Shown here in pieces: positions 1-9,113 of a DNA stretch of 43,597 bases (the first letter of the stretch is position 1; the number at the start of each line of letters is the position of its first letter). The translations under genes and the position numbers were made by a program. Below the pieces are notes generated by a model. That model made no database searches, had not been told where the DNA came from, and saw nothing but the letters and a program-made list of their open reading frames with translations. The DNA comes from Aeromicrobium sp. (GTDB taxonomy: Bacteria > Actinomycetota > Actinomycetes > Propionibacteriales > Nocardioidaceae): the NCBI GenBank assembly GCA_008017265.1, contig SSHC01000023.1, forward strand, positions 1 through 43,597, in the 5' to 3' direction.

Positions 1-352
1 CCCCAACACCATGAAGACCGCCGGTTGCGTTGTACGAGCCGCCGCCGAATTTGCCTCCCGCGTGCAACTTCGTGAAAACAACTTCCACACCGGTTAGTCC
101 CGTGCGCGGTTCAATATCAACGGGGATTCCACGCCCAACATCTGCGACAGCCACAGAACCGTCGGCATGCAGTCGGATATCGATGGCGTTGCCGTGGCCG
201 ACTAGAGCTTCATCGACTGAGTTATCCACGATCTCCCAGAGGCAATGCATCAGGCCTTTTGTGTCCGTGGAGCCGATATACATACCTGGACGCTTACGAA
301 CCGCCTCGAGACCTTCAAGGACGAGCAAGTTCCGTGCATCATAGGTGGACAT
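1..352 (-). CDS. parE: DNA topoisomerase IV / gyrase subunit B (ParE-type), N-terminal part
   Basis: Type IIA topoisomerase ATPase subunit. The first 117 residues are present and the rest runs off the left edge. Translating the minus strand from ATG at 352 gives [20 protein letters not shown], then [10 protein letters not shown], the GHKL ATP-binding motif [18 protein letters not shown] and, at the edge, GGLHGVG. These are the ordered motifs of the GyrB/ParE N-terminal ATPase. Many actinobacteria carry a second GyrB-like gene close to the primary sigma factor gene, so the location favours the ParE-like copy over the replication-origin gyrB (inference). The ribosome binding site is weak (AGTAGG about 12 nt upstream). 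The 103 bp up to the next gene contain a TATAGC hexamer that could be a -10, but no convincing -35. Confidence 0.9.
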   Translation of the reverse strand, partial: MSTYDARNLLVLEGLEAVRKRPGMYIGSTDTKGLMHCLWEIVDNSVDEALVGHGNAIDIRLHADGSVAVADVGRGIPVDIEPRTGLTGVEVVFTKLHAGGKFGGGSYNATGGLHGVG

Positions 353-455
353 CGCAGCAGGCCTACTTTCAATATGGGTGCGCTATAACGCTACCGAGTC
401 CATAGCCCGGTCTGCCCTAATGAAGCGTGAAGATTTGCGTGTCTGTTGCGCGGAA

Positions 456-1973
456 TCAGTACCTAAAAACGCCGAATGGCTTCGTTGTCATGATGGCCTT
501 CCAGTGGTTCAGGTACTGGTCGTAGATCTCGGGTTCGGTGGTTTCTGTGGTGACCTCGTCGCTCATCACCAAGTTCGAACCGGTCAGTGCCGCGGACCCT
601 GCCGAAACCATGGTCACGCGATGCCCTGCCGCGGGCCATATATTGCCTTCGGGAGTGCGTTCTTCAGGGTTCAACGGATTCGGCTTCATTTTCGCGTCTA
701 CCAAAATCGTCTTATCGTGAGGGTGCGCATAGTAGGTGTCGATCTCGGTTGAGGACGTCTTAAACACATCGAGAATAGGTCGACAAATACGGATCAACTG
801 TTGACAATGCAAGTTGTACGTGGATTTGAGATCGTCCTTGAACGCTACTGCGGAAATTCGGCAACCCTGGCGATTCAACTCAACCAGTTTGTGCGCCACC
901 GCAATGCGTCGATACTTGAATCGATTTTCCATCAGGCGGATGCGACATTGGTTGTCCGGAACAATTCTGTTGAGCATGTTGAGGATCGGGTCACGGCCGT
1001 TGGTAGGCGTTGCCTTAATGGGGGTGGCATAAATCGTGTAGTTGGCCAGATTCGAATAGAACATTCCGCGGGTAGCGTAGTTCGAGGTGTAACCGTTAGC
1101 CGTTGCGCCGGAATAGCCATATGAGGAACTCCGCGTGGCTACATAGCGCATGTAGTCATTGTCGATGTTTCTCTTAGCCCACATATCTGAATAGAGGCGG
1201 TGCATCTGGTACCACATCTTTTTATCGTTGTAGACCGTAATTCCGTTGTTGTACGTACGCTCGGCGCTGCGACCGCCATAATTTGAGGAGCCGGTCCAGA
1301 TGGCCCCGACGGCCGGATCGCCATCGCGAGTGTAGGTCTGGCTTACCATCACGATTTTGGCGTGCGTAATCGCACCGTTCAATCCCGACAGGCAAGCGAG
1401 CGACTTGCCCTTCGAACAAATTAGTACATGCCCAGTCTTTTGAGCGTTGAGATTCTTGACGAGACTTCGTGAAGCGCCAGACTGTGTGGCTTTACCGTGA
1501 ATGAACTTCACGGTTACCCCATGCTGAGCCGCGCGAATCATCTCGCGCCCGACTCGAACGGAATCCTCCATGCGAGAAACAGAGACGTACACGGCCGTCG
1601 CTGAGCGTTGCGACTTTGGTTTAAGTGCGCCATCTGGCGTCATGTACGAGCCACGAATCAGTCGTTCAAGATCGTCAAGAAGTGAATAATCGTAGTTACT
1701 CGTACCCTTGTCATGATGTGGTCGAGAAAAGTTTGCCTCGAGCAAAACGGGGAAATTCGCGCCAAATGGCGGAGTTGCTTCAGACACGTTCGGCACTACA
1801 ACGGCTTGAGTTTGTTCAGTGGCTGAAGGAGTCTCGATCGACTCGGCTTGCACCGCTGGAGACTCGGGGTCTCCATAGGCGGTTGGCAAACCAAGGGCTG
1901 CCGTTGTTCCAGCAACAGTCAACAAAGACGCGACAATTGTTGCGAACGTGCGATTGAATTTCCGAGGATTCAC
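456..1973 (-). CDS. Secreted phospholipase D-like protein with two HKD motifs
   Basis: A 505-residue exported protein. Residues 1-34 look like a Sec signal peptide: a basic start (MNPRKFNR), a hydrophobic core and an alanine-rich end. Two PLD-type half-sites follow. The first has H204 and K206 (ITHAKIVMVS) with TGSSN at 227-231. The second has H419, K421 and D426 (HPHDKTILVD) with LTGSNLVMSDE at 464-474. This pairing is the architecture of the PLD superfamily (phosphodiesterase or phosphatidyl transfer), so extracellular phospholipid or nucleic-acid hydrolysis is possible; the substrate is not readable. Start is GTG at 1973, preceded by TTGGAG 7 nt upstream. It lies downstream of the primary sigma factor gene on the same strand after 110 bp, so it may be independently transcribed. 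Similar PLD-like proteins occur in other actinobacteria as hypothetical secreted proteins. Confidence 0.85.
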   Translation of the reverse strand: MNPRKFNRTFATIVASLLTVAGTTAALGLPTAYGDPESPAVQAESIETPSATEQTQAVVVPNVSEATPPFGANFPVLLEANFSRPHHDKGTSNYDYSLLDDLERLIRGSYMTPDGALKPKSQRSATAVYVSVSRMEDSVRVGREMIRAAQHGVTVKFIHGKATQSGASRSLVKNLNAQKTGHVLICSKGKSLACLSGLNGAITHAKIVMVSQTYTRDGDPAVGAIWTGSSNYGGRSAERTYNNGITVYNDKKMWYQMHRLYSDMWAKRNIDNDYMRYVATRSSSYGYSGATANGYTSNYATRGMFYSNLANYTIYATPIKATPTNGRDPILNMLNRIVPDNQCRIRLMENRFKYRRIAVAHKLVELNRQGCRISAVAFKDDLKSTYNLHCQQLIRICRPILDVFKTSSTEIDTYYAHPHDKTILVDAKMKPNPLNPEERTPEGNIWPAAGHRVTMVSAGSAALTGSNLVMSDEVTTETTEPEIYDQYLNHWKAIMTTKPFGVFRY

Positions 1974-2083
1974 GCAAAGACTCCAAATTAAAGACGCATG
2001 TGAGCAGCGGCCAGTCTATCGCACCCGACTCTTCATGCTGTCGGCTTAGACGAATGCCAACACCAAATCTGAATAAAAGCCCG

Positions 2084-3517
2084 TCACTCCAGGTAGTCGC
2101 GAAGCACCTGAGAACGCGATGGGTGACGCAGTTTGCTCATCGTTTTGGACTCAATCTGACGAATCCGCTCACGCGTGACACCAAAAACCTTACCGATCTC
2201 GTCGAGCGTCTTGGGCTGCCCGTCAGTCAAGCCGAAACGCATGGAAACGACACCAGATTCACGTTCGGTGAGTGTGTCAAGAACTGAATGAAGTTGTTCT
2301 TGTAGCAAGGTGAACGACACAGCATCCGCAGGAACAATTGCTTCCGAATCTTCGATAAGATCGCCAAATTCTGAGTCGCCATCCTCGCCCAGTGGCGTGT
2401 GGAGACTGATAGGTTCGCGCCCGTACTTCTGCACCTCGACGACTTTTTCAGCAGTCATGTCGAGCTCTTTGGCGAGTTCCTCCGGCGTTGGTTCGCGGCC
2501 GAGGTCTTGGAGCATTTGCCGTTGAACTCGAGCGAGCTTGTTGATGACTTCGACCATGTGAACTGGAATACGAATGGTTCTGGCTTGGTCTGCCATTGCT
2601 CTCGTGATTGCTTGGCGAATCCACCATGTCGCATACGTGGAGAACTTGAAGCCCTTCGTGTAGTCGAACTTTTCAACCGCACGAATGAGACCTAAGTTTC
2701 CTTCCTGAATCAAGTCAAGAAAGAGCATTCCGCGGCCGGTGTAACGCTTGGCTAGAGAAACCACGAGTCGCAAGTTCGCCTCGAGTAGGTGGTTCTTAGC
2801 GCGACGCCCGTCAATGACGATCCATTCGAGTTCTTCGAGTGTCTTTTCCGAGATGCGACCGCCCTTAGCGAGCTTTTCTTCGGCGAATAGCCCCGCCTCG
2901 ATACGCTTCGCCAACTCGACTTCCTCGGCAGCATTAAGCAACGCCACCTTGCCGATTTGCTTGAGATAGTCCTTTACCGGGTCAGCGGTGGCACCGGCGA
3001 CCGTCACCTGCTGGGCGGGCTCATCGGTGTCGTCTGCACTTGAAAGCGTGTAGCTGTCTTCCTCATCCTTCTTAAGCGAGGGGTCGTTGGCGAGGTCCTT
3101 TTCAAACTCGGCGTCTGCGATGTCGGGCAAAACCCGCTTGCCATCTTTATCAAAAACAGGTTCTTCGGCCAGAACGTCTTCGCCAATTTCAAGCTCAGCG
3201 TCTTCGACAACGTGTTCTTCACCAGCAAGATTTGGAGCCTCGACTTTTGTCGCTGCGGCATTCTTTGCCGTTGACTTCTTCGCTGCTGTCTTCTTGGCCG
3301 GCGCAGCCGCCTTTTTCGCTGCTGCCTTCTTGGCTGGCGCAGCCGCCTTTTTTGCAGGAGCTTTCTTTGCCGTAGCTTTCTTAGTAGCGGGCTTCTTCGC
3401 CTCGGCCGCAGTCTTTGTTTCAGACGTGGCCTTCTTTGGGGACTTAGCAGCGGGAGACAAGGGAAAATCAACCTCACATGGACAGTTCAGGGCATGACGA
3501 AGGAGACCTGTGGTCAA
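2084..3517 (-). CDS. rpoD: Primary sigma factor RpoD/SigA (HrdB-type)
   Basis: Housekeeping sigma-70 factor. From TTG at 3517 the product is 477 residues. The first ~100 residues are a low-complexity Lys/Ala-rich segment (repeated KKA/PAKK units), then an acidic linker. Region 1.2 ([13 protein letters not shown]), region 2 ([33 protein letters not shown]), region 3 and region 4 follow, ending with the helix-turn-helix [19 protein letters not shown]. Two non-ATG starts compete: TTG at 3517 with GGAGG 6 nt upstream, and TTG at 3460 ([10 protein letters not shown]) with GAGG 11 nt upstream. The first has the better Shine-Dalgarno; the second gives a more typical N-terminus without the Cys-Pro-Cys stretch. 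It lies 51 bp downstream of the DUF4192 gene, with a hairpin in the gap. Confidence 0.96.
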   Translation of the reverse strand: MTTGLLRHALNCPCEVDFPLSPAAKSPKKATSETKTAAEAKKPATKKATAKKAPAKKAAAPAKKAAAKKAAAPAKKTAAKKSTAKNAAATKVEAPNLAGEEHVVEDAELEIGEDVLAEEPVFDKDGKRVLPDIADAEFEKDLANDPSLKKDEEDSYTLSSADDTDEPAQQVTVAGATADPVKDYLKQIGKVALLNAAEEVELAKRIEAGLFAEEKLAKGGRISEKTLEELEWIVIDGRRAKNHLLEANLRLVVSLAKRYTGRGMLFLDLIQEGNLGLIRAVEKFDYTKGFKFSTYATWWIRQAITRAMADQARTIRIPVHMVEVINKLARVQRQMLQDLGREPTPEELAKELDMTAEKVVEVQKYGREPISLHTPLGEDGDSEFGDLIEDSEAIVPADAVSFTLLQEQLHSVLDTLTERESGVVSMRFGLTDGQPKTLDEIGKVFGVTRERIRQIESKTMSKLRHPSRSQVLRDYLE

Positions 3518-3537
3518 CTCCGCCTCCAGTGTGCCAC

Positions 3538-3564
3538 GGTCGGTAAAACGCGAGTTGACCGACC
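3538..3564 (-). promoter_or_regulatory. 7-bp hairpin just upstream of rpoD
   Basis: GGTCGGT (3538-3544) pairs perfectly with ACCGACC (3558-3564) around a 13-nt loop. It lies between the DUF4192 stop and the rpoD ribosome binding site. On the minus-strand RNA no U-run follows, so it is not a standard terminator. It could be a processing site or an attenuator separating sigma-factor expression from the upstream gene. Function is unknown. Confidence 0.4.
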
Positions 3565-3568
3565 CTTT

Positions 3569-4531
3569 CTATGAGGCACGTTGAGAGTCAGTCCGAAATT
3601 GACGCCATGTCTCGGGCCCGAGACCCTGTTCCACGACGCGCTGCAACAGATTGGCCATCGAATACTGCGGATCCTCACGTAAAGCGGCCTCTACGGCAAT
3701 TGACATGCGCACGCCGTCACCGGCTTGCCACGCACTGAATGCGGCCAAGGAAAGCGGAGCGCATCGCCATGGCCCGTTTAAGAGTCTGGCCACGTGCGTC
3801 CAGACTGCGAGCTCGGTTCGGGCGTTTTGGGTGTCGATCGTGAACCAGAAATGGTCCCTCACCAGGACATTACGCAATGCAATCGCTGCATCCCCGATCT
3901 CCTTCGGTTCAGGAACGAGTTGCCGACGTAGTAGGTCGAGCGTCTGGGTTGTTGCTTCGATACGCTGTTCAATTCCAATCGAGAGTGATTGCTCCCCCGG
4001 AACGATAAAGCTATGTTGCCACCGTTCCATCTGAACATATTCAATCGCTTCCGGCGAGGGTACAAATTCGCGCTCGACTTCTGCTCGATCCGCCTTGATG
4101 ACTTGGCCTTCGCGAACTGCGCGCACGATCGACTCGTGAAACGGATCGACTCGCCACTCTTGAGTCTCTGTAGCACCTGCTTCCCACCAGCGTGTGGCGG
4201 ATGCGCACAATGCCATAGCAACGTGCTTGTGGTGAATCATGTCTGCAGTCTTCTGCACGAGGATGTCGCCCCGCGCCCTTCTTTCTGTGATTGCAAGGAG
4301 TATTACAGCGTCACTGGGGTTCTCGTCTAGCAGTGCGGCAACACGAGCAGCAACTTCTTCGTCCCCGCTCTCATCCGGGATATCGATGCGCAGGCGAAAC
4401 CCAAATCTGTGTGATTCGCCTTCGAGGCAAATGCCAATCAGAGATTCTTGTGGCTTGAAGCCAAAAAGTACTGGTATCAGATTGAGAAGATCAGGAACTG
4501 AATGGGCGCGGTATGTCGGAAGGTCTGTCAT
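3569..4531 (-). CDS. DUF4192 family protein
   Basis: A 320-residue soluble protein that I recognise as DUF4192, a family largely confined to actinobacteria and of unknown function. The N-terminal signature is visible (LLNLIPVLFGFKPQESLIGI, residues 16-35), followed by alternating beta/helix segments. The C-terminal part resembles the alpha-helical, TPR-like end of the family (WQAGDGVRMSIAVEAALRED). There is no signal peptide or membrane segment. Start is ATG at 4531. It is the first gene of a minus-strand run leading into rpoD, and adjacency of DUF4192 to the primary sigma factor gene is, as I recall, common in actinobacteria. No catalytic motif is evident. Confidence 0.85.
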   Translation of the reverse strand: MTDLPTYRAHSVPDLLNLIPVLFGFKPQESLIGICLEGESHRFGFRLRIDIPDESGDEEVAARVAALLDENPSDAVILLAITERRARGDILVQKTADMIHHKHVAMALCASATRWWEAGATETQEWRVDPFHESIVRAVREGQVIKADRAEVEREFVPSPEAIEYVQMERWQHSFIVPGEQSLSIGIEQRIEATTQTLDLLRRQLVPEPKEIGDAAIALRNVLVRDHFWFTIDTQNARTELAVWTHVARLLNGPWRCAPLSLAAFSAWQAGDGVRMSIAVEAALREDPQYSMANLLQRVVEQGLGPETWRQFRTDSQRAS

Positions 4532-4638
4532 TGATCCATCGTCAGTTCAATCGGGCTGATTCAGAAGTCAGGAAAAACACGTTGTGAAAAGTTTTCGACC
4601 TATCTGGCGAGTGTGCACGAGGTTGAGAGAATAAAACA
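4532..4638. promoter_or_regulatory. Divergent intergenic region DUF4192 / dinB
   Basis: This 107-bp gap should hold promoters for both directions. An 11-bp palindrome, GAAAAGTTTTC, lies at 4586-4596. I looked for an actinobacterial LexA box (GAAC-N4-GTTC type) and found none, so SOS control of the polymerase is not supported. The ribosome binding site of dinB is weak (GAGAGA at 4625-4630). Confidence 0.35.
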
Positions 4639-5982
4639 ATGACGACGGAGACGTGGATACTTCACGTGGATCTTGATGCATTCTTCGCCTCGGTTGAGCA
4701 ACGCGACAAGCCCTCTCTTCGCGGTAAACCAGTTGTGGTTGGGGGTGTAGGCCAGCGCGGTGTCGTAGCAACGGCATCATATGAAGCTCGCGCCTATGGT
4801 GTGCGGTCTGCGATGAGCACCCGTGAGGCAAAACGGTTGTGCGGGCATGCCGCCTATCTCAACGGACGCTTTCACGCATATGCCCGAGATTCACAACTCG
4901 TCATGGATGTCTTGCGTGAACTTTCGGCCACGGTAGAACCACTATCTCTTGATGAGGCCTATGTGGATTTAGGTCGACTCGAGTTCGACCCGCAAGCCTT
5001 CGCCGACATCGCATGCGAACTCCGTGAAGCCATTGCTGAAGCCACGGGCGGACTCACCGCATCTGTCGGAATTGCTAGGACCAAACTGCTCGCGAAACTC
5101 GCATCAGAAATCAATAAGCCCGATGGATACTTCGTCGTTTCCCCAGGCATGGAGATGGACTTGCTGGGGCCCATGCCCGTGCGCGCACTCCCTGGGATCG
5201 GGCCGGCCATGGAAGAACGACTCCTGCACGTGGGTGTCAAGACGATTGACCATGCCCGAGGCTTTGAAAAAGCCGAACTTGTTTCACTCCTCGGCGAGGC
5301 CGCTGGTGTGACGCTGCATGACATGGTTCGGGGAATCGACCATCGCAAGGTCGAATCAAATCGGCCGCGAAAATCGGTCAGTATCGAAGACACCTTCGAA
5401 CAGGACCTGTTTGCCCTCGATTCCGTACTCCAATCCCTCGACGGGCTCGTCGCCAGACTCGTGTCAAGAATGGCGCAAGGCGGATATTCAGGCCGAACAG
5501 TTGGGCTGAAGGTCAGGGATTCCGGGTTCGCAACGACCACACGAAACCTCACCTTGTCTACATCAACGCGATCGCACGGAGAAATCATGCGTGCACTGAC
5601 GCAGCTCATCCACGGGTTCGAACTCGACCGGGGCGTGCGGCTACTTGGTGTTTCGGTCAGCAACCTCAGCCCCTGGGTACAGGACGCCTTGTTTGAAGAC
5701 GAGGCCGCTGGCGAAAGCGAGTTACTTGAGGTACCTAAGACACAATCATCGACCATCACGCCCGCACTTGACGCCACCGCCTTTCAGGTCGCGACGCCAG
5801 CGACTGGATGGCGTGCCGGCATGGACATTCACCACGCCACACACGGTGATGGCTGGGTGTGGGGATCCGGGCTCGGGCTGGTCACTATGCGGTTCGAAAC
5901 ACGATTCACCGGGCCCGGGCGCGTCTTGACCTTGCCCGCCGATGATCCTGCATTGCGGGTCGGACACTGGGATACATTTTGA
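4639..5982 (+). CDS. dinB: DNA polymerase IV (Y-family, DinB)
   Basis: Error-prone translesion polymerase of 447 residues. The metal-binding carboxylates of the palm are visible: D11 in HVDLDAFFASVEQ and D105-E106 in SLDEAYVDLG. The finger motif KPVVVGG, the thumb helix-hairpin-helix (ALPGIGPAMEERL) and the little finger (KSVSIEDTFEQDL onwards) are all present. The tail beyond the little finger, about 80 residues containing GWRAGMDIHHATHGDGWVWG, is longer than in E. coli DinB and matches the extended C-terminus seen in several actinobacterial DinB proteins. Start is ATG. The stop TGA overlaps or nearly abuts the next gene, so the two are probably co-transcribed. Confidence 0.95.
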   Translation: MTTETWILHVDLDAFFASVEQRDKPSLRGKPVVVGGVGQRGVVATASYEARAYGVRSAMSTREAKRLCGHAAYLNGRFHAYARDSQLVMDVLRELSATVEPLSLDEAYVDLGRLEFDPQAFADIACELREAIAEATGGLTASVGIARTKLLAKLASEINKPDGYFVVSPGMEMDLLGPMPVRALPGIGPAMEERLLHVGVKTIDHARGFEKAELVSLLGEAAGVTLHDMVRGIDHRKVESNRPRKSVSIEDTFEQDLFALDSVLQSLDGLVARLVSRMAQGGYSGRTVGLKVRDSGFATTTRNLTLSTSTRSHGEIMRALTQLIHGFELDRGVRLLGVSVSNLSPWVQDALFEDEAAGESELLEVPKTQSSTITPALDATAFQVATPATGWRAGMDIHHATHGDGWVWGSGLGLVTMRFETRFTGPGRVLTLPADDPALRVGHWDTF

Positions 5983-5984
5983 GC

Positions 5985-8102
5985 ATGACGCTCGCTCCGC
6001 AACCGCCCCGAATTCCCACAACCCGCAGCCACCATGGCGACGATTTCGTCGATCATTACGAATGGATGCGGTCCAAGGACGACGAGGCCGTTATCGCGCA
6101 TCTAGAAAGCGAAAACGAGTACGCGGCAACCGTCACTCATCATCTTGGCGGGCTCCGTGAGGAAATTTTCGAAGAAATCAAGGGCCGCACTAAAGAAACG
6201 GACATGAGTATTCCTTCGCGTCGGCGCGGCTGGTGGTACTACTCACGCATCGTGAAAGGCCAAGACTATTCGGCGAGCTATCGCACTCCCGTACATGATC
6301 AAGCCGATTGGGAACCGCCCAACATCGATACGATTGACCCCGCTGATGAGTTCCTGATGTTGGATGGAAACGCCGAGGCCGAGGGGCACGACTTCTTTTC
6401 TCTTGGCGGCCGAAGCATGACTCAAGACGACAACCGCTTGGCTTGGGCTGTCGACACCGTTGGCGATGAACGTTATAGCGTGAACGTGCTAGATCTCCAA
6501 ACCGGCGACCGTGATGAATCAATACTCACAAATGTCGGGCGCAGCATCATGTGGTCAGATGACGGCAAATACCTATTTTACGTTCGTGTCGATGAAAGTT
6601 GGCGTCCCTACCAGGTCTGGCGACACGAATTTCGTGCCGGATCCGATGACGTTCTGGTCTTTGAAGAACCTGACGAGAGTTATTTTGTCGGAATCGGCAA
6701 AACAAACTCTGAGAAGTACTACGTCATCTATGTAGGCTCCAAGATTACGTCTGAGTATCGGTATCTACCAGCAGAGAACCCGACCGGTGATTTTGAAATA
6801 ATTTGGCCACGACACAAAGGTGTTGAATATGCTCCAGATCATGTGCAAATCGGCAACGAAGACTACTGGCTCATTGTGCACAATCGTCAGCATCCAAACT
6901 CAGAACTTGCCATTGCGCCAGTTACAGATCCGCAGCGTGTAGAGACGCTCATTGCCGGCGACGGCTACGTCCGCCTAGAAGACGCGAGTGTCTACGCCCG
7001 ACATGTGTACGTTTCTTACCGCAAGGACGCCTTGCCGCAAGCGGGCATCATGCGGATCACTCCATCTGGCCTTTCAGAACTGGAACCCCTTGGCATGGAC
7101 GGCGAACTCGTGTCGTATGGAATTGCGGGCGCGGGAGATTTCGATCCGAAGTATGTTCGGGTGGGAGTGAGTTCGTACACATCACCTGCGCGAGTTTACG
7201 ACTTGAACCCAGATACGCGCGAAATGATTCTGCGCCGAGAAGGCGAAGTGCTTGGCGATTTTGATCCCGATGATTATCACGCTGAGCGGCTTTGGGTCAT
7301 AGCTAGCGACGGTGCAAAGATCCCCGTATCTATCGTTGCCCGCAAAGACACACCGCGTGACGGAACTGCGCCCGCACTTCTCACTGGTTATGGTTCATAC
7401 GAAATTAGCCTGGATCCAGGCTTCTCTATACCTCGCCTCAGTTTGCTAGATCGAGGCTTCGTCTATGCGGTTGCCCACGTCCGTGGCGGTGGAGAAATGG
7501 GCCGCTTGTGGTACGACACAGGGAAGATGCTCGACAAGCGCAACACGTTCACCGACTTCGTGGCTTGTGCCCACGCTCTTGTTGAGTCGCAATGGACAAG
7601 TCACGACAGGCTTGTGGCTGAAGGTGGAAGCGCAGGTGGGCTGCTCGTCGGTGCGGCGCTAAACATCGCTCCCGAGGCTTTTTGTGGCGTTTTGGCGGAT
7701 GTTCCATTCGTCGATCCGCTCACGTCGATTCTGGATCCGAGCCTTCCTCTAACTGTGATCGAATGGGATGAATGGGGCAATCCGCTGGCCGATCAGGAAG
7801 TCTATGAATACATGAAGTCGTATTCTCCCTATGAAACGCTCCAAGAGTCTCACTATCCCGCAGTGCTTGCCGTCACGAGTCTGAACGACACCCGCGTCTT
7901 GTACGTCGAACCAGCAAAATGGATTGCGCAAATGCGCGAGACGAGTACGGGCGGCGGTCCATTTCTGCTGAAAACGGAAATGAAGGCCGGTCATGGAGGC
8001 GTCAGCGGGCGATACGCCGCGTGGCGCGATCGCGCTTGGGAGTTGGCCTGGATCATCGACGTCGCCACAGGTGGCCGCGCGCGAAACCCAAGAACTTCCT
8101 GA
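5985..8102 (+). CDS. ptrB: S9 family oligopeptidase (oligopeptidase B / prolyl oligopeptidase type)
   Basis: Cytoplasmic serine peptidase of the prolyl oligopeptidase family, 705 residues from ATG 5985. The N-terminal two thirds form the beta-propeller domain and the C-terminal third the alpha/beta hydrolase. The catalytic triad can be read: Ser549 in GGSAGG, Asp635 in SLNDTRV and His670 in KAGHGG. The substrate-pocket segment (ADVPFVDPL, then EWDEWGNP) resembles oligopeptidase B, which cleaves after Arg/Lys in short peptides. An alternative TTG start at 5979 would overlap the dinB stop (TTGA); ATG at 5985 is preferred, though neither has a strong ribosome binding site. The dinB-peptidase spacing implies one transcript. 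No signal peptide is present. The symbol is given by family and the specificity is inferred. Confidence 0.9.
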   Translation: MTLAPQPPRIPTTRSHHGDDFVDHYEWMRSKDDEAVIAHLESENEYAATVTHHLGGLREEIFEEIKGRTKETDMSIPSRRRGWWYYSRIVKGQDYSASYRTPVHDQADWEPPNIDTIDPADEFLMLDGNAEAEGHDFFSLGGRSMTQDDNRLAWAVDTVGDERYSVNVLDLQTGDRDESILTNVGRSIMWSDDGKYLFYVRVDESWRPYQVWRHEFRAGSDDVLVFEEPDESYFVGIGKTNSEKYYVIYVGSKITSEYRYLPAENPTGDFEIIWPRHKGVEYAPDHVQIGNEDYWLIVHNRQHPNSELAIAPVTDPQRVETLIAGDGYVRLEDASVYARHVYVSYRKDALPQAGIMRITPSGLSELEPLGMDGELVSYGIAGAGDFDPKYVRVGVSSYTSPARVYDLNPDTREMILRREGEVLGDFDPDDYHAERLWVIASDGAKIPVSIVARKDTPRDGTAPALLTGYGSYEISLDPGFSIPRLSLLDRGFVYAVAHVRGGGEMGRLWYDTGKMLDKRNTFTDFVACAHALVESQWTSHDRLVAEGGSAGGLLVGAALNIAPEAFCGVLADVPFVDPLTSILDPSLPLTVIEWDEWGNPLADQEVYEYMKSYSPYETLQESHYPAVLAVTSLNDTRVLYVEPAKWIAQMRETSTGGGPFLLKTEMKAGHGGVSGRYAAWRDRAWELAWIIDVATGGRARNPRTS

Positions 8103-8168
8103 GAACGGAATCCGCAGCCCTATTTTTCCGTTGACTCTTGTGAAGCACTCAGACTTGAGGAGACGCAC

Positions 8169-9107
8169 ATGGCAAGTTACGAAGACAACACTGGCAAAGA
8201 CAGTGTCGGAATGTACCTTTCCGAGATCGCTCGCACGCCACTTCTTGATGCCGAGCAAGAAGTCCAGTTGAGCCAGACCATCGAAGTTGGCTTGTTTGCA
8301 GCGCATTTACTGGAAACGGGACGAGTGGGTCGTGCTAAAGGCGGTGCACCTTCGCGTGCGACACGCGAAGAGTTGGAATGGCTCGTTGCTGAAGGCGAAC
8401 GCGCCTTTGCAACCTTCATTCAAGCCAACCTTCGCCTCGTTGTCTCAATTGCGCGTAAGTACGGACGCTCACAAATGCCCATGCTTGATCTCATCCAAGA
8501 AGGCAACACTGGCCTCATGCGCGCCGTCGAAAAATTCGACTATGCAAAGGGCTTCAAGTTCTCTACGTATGCAACGTGGTGGGTACGTCAGGCCATCACT
8601 CGCGGAGTCGCTCAGCAAAGTCGCGTTGTACGTCTACCAGTCCATGTTGTTGAAGAAATTAATCAAGTCGCCAACACTCGACGTAACCTTGAGCGCGAAC
8701 TCGGACACGAACCAGATCTTGACGACATTGCTGATGTTCTCGGTTTCACGGTCGAGCGAGTCACCGACCTCATGTCGTGGGGCCGTGAACACGTGAGTTT
8801 GGACGCTCCCGTTGATGACGATGGAGATACCTCGCTCGGAGACCTCATTGCACGTGACACCGTTCAAGGGCCCGACGAACTCGTCGTGAATGCGGATTCA
8901 GGTCAACGTATGTTTGAACTCATCAGCATTCTTGACGCGCGCGAGGCTGACATCATTGCGTCACGATACGGCCTAGCCGACGGGCGACAGCAAAAACTGG
9001 CTGATATCGGTCGCAGGCATGGGATTTCTGCGGAAAGAGTTCGACAAGTTGAGCGTCAGGCTATTGCCAAGCTTCGTGAACACGCGAGCGTTGAGCTAGC
9101 TGCTTGA
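8169..9107 (+). CDS. sigB: Second sigma-70 factor (SigB/HrdA-like principal-type sigma)
   Basis: A 312-residue group 2 (primary-like, non-essential type) sigma factor. It has region 1.2 (DSVGMYLSEIARTPLL), region 2 ([36 protein letters not shown]), region 3 (LPVHVVEEINQVANTRR) and region 4 (ISAERVRQVERQAIAKLREH). It lacks the long Lys/Ala-rich N-terminus of the rpoD product, as actinobacterial SigB/HrdA-type paralogues do. Start is ATG with a strong ribosome binding site, GAGGAG, 6 nt upstream. The 66-bp gap after the peptidase gene contains TTGACT at 8131 but no matching -10. In corynebacteria and mycobacteria SigB serves stationary phase and stress; the same role here is inference. It is convergent with coaE, stops 6 bp apart. 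Confidence 0.92.
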   Translation: MASYEDNTGKDSVGMYLSEIARTPLLDAEQEVQLSQTIEVGLFAAHLLETGRVGRAKGGAPSRATREELEWLVAEGERAFATFIQANLRLVVSIARKYGRSQMPMLDLIQEGNTGLMRAVEKFDYAKGFKFSTYATWWVRQAITRGVAQQSRVVRLPVHVVEEINQVANTRRNLERELGHEPDLDDIADVLGFTVERVTDLMSWGREHVSLDAPVDDDGDTSLGDLIARDTVQGPDELVVNADSGQRMFELISILDAREADIIASRYGLADGRQQKLADIGRRHGISAERVRQVERQAIAKLREHASVELAA

Positions 9108-9113
9108 TGCCGG

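Noticed and set aside
3087-3497. Plus-strand frame rich in Phe-Phe-Ala repeats that looks like a membrane protein
   Set aside because: It is the antisense reading of the Lys/Ala repeat at the start of the primary sigma factor.
4532-4638. LexA (SOS) box upstream of dinB
   Set aside because: No GAAC-N4-GTTC-like site is present; only an unrelated GAAAAGTTTTC palindrome.
4959-5777. Open frame of 272 codons antisense to dinB
   Set aside because: It is fully inside the clear DNA polymerase IV gene and is low-complexity Ser/Arg/Pro-rich, typical of a shadow frame.
7749-8306. Minus-strand frame of 185 codons across the peptidase/sigma junction
   Set aside because: It covers the catalytic end of the S9 peptidase and the start of the second sigma factor, both well supported on the plus strand.
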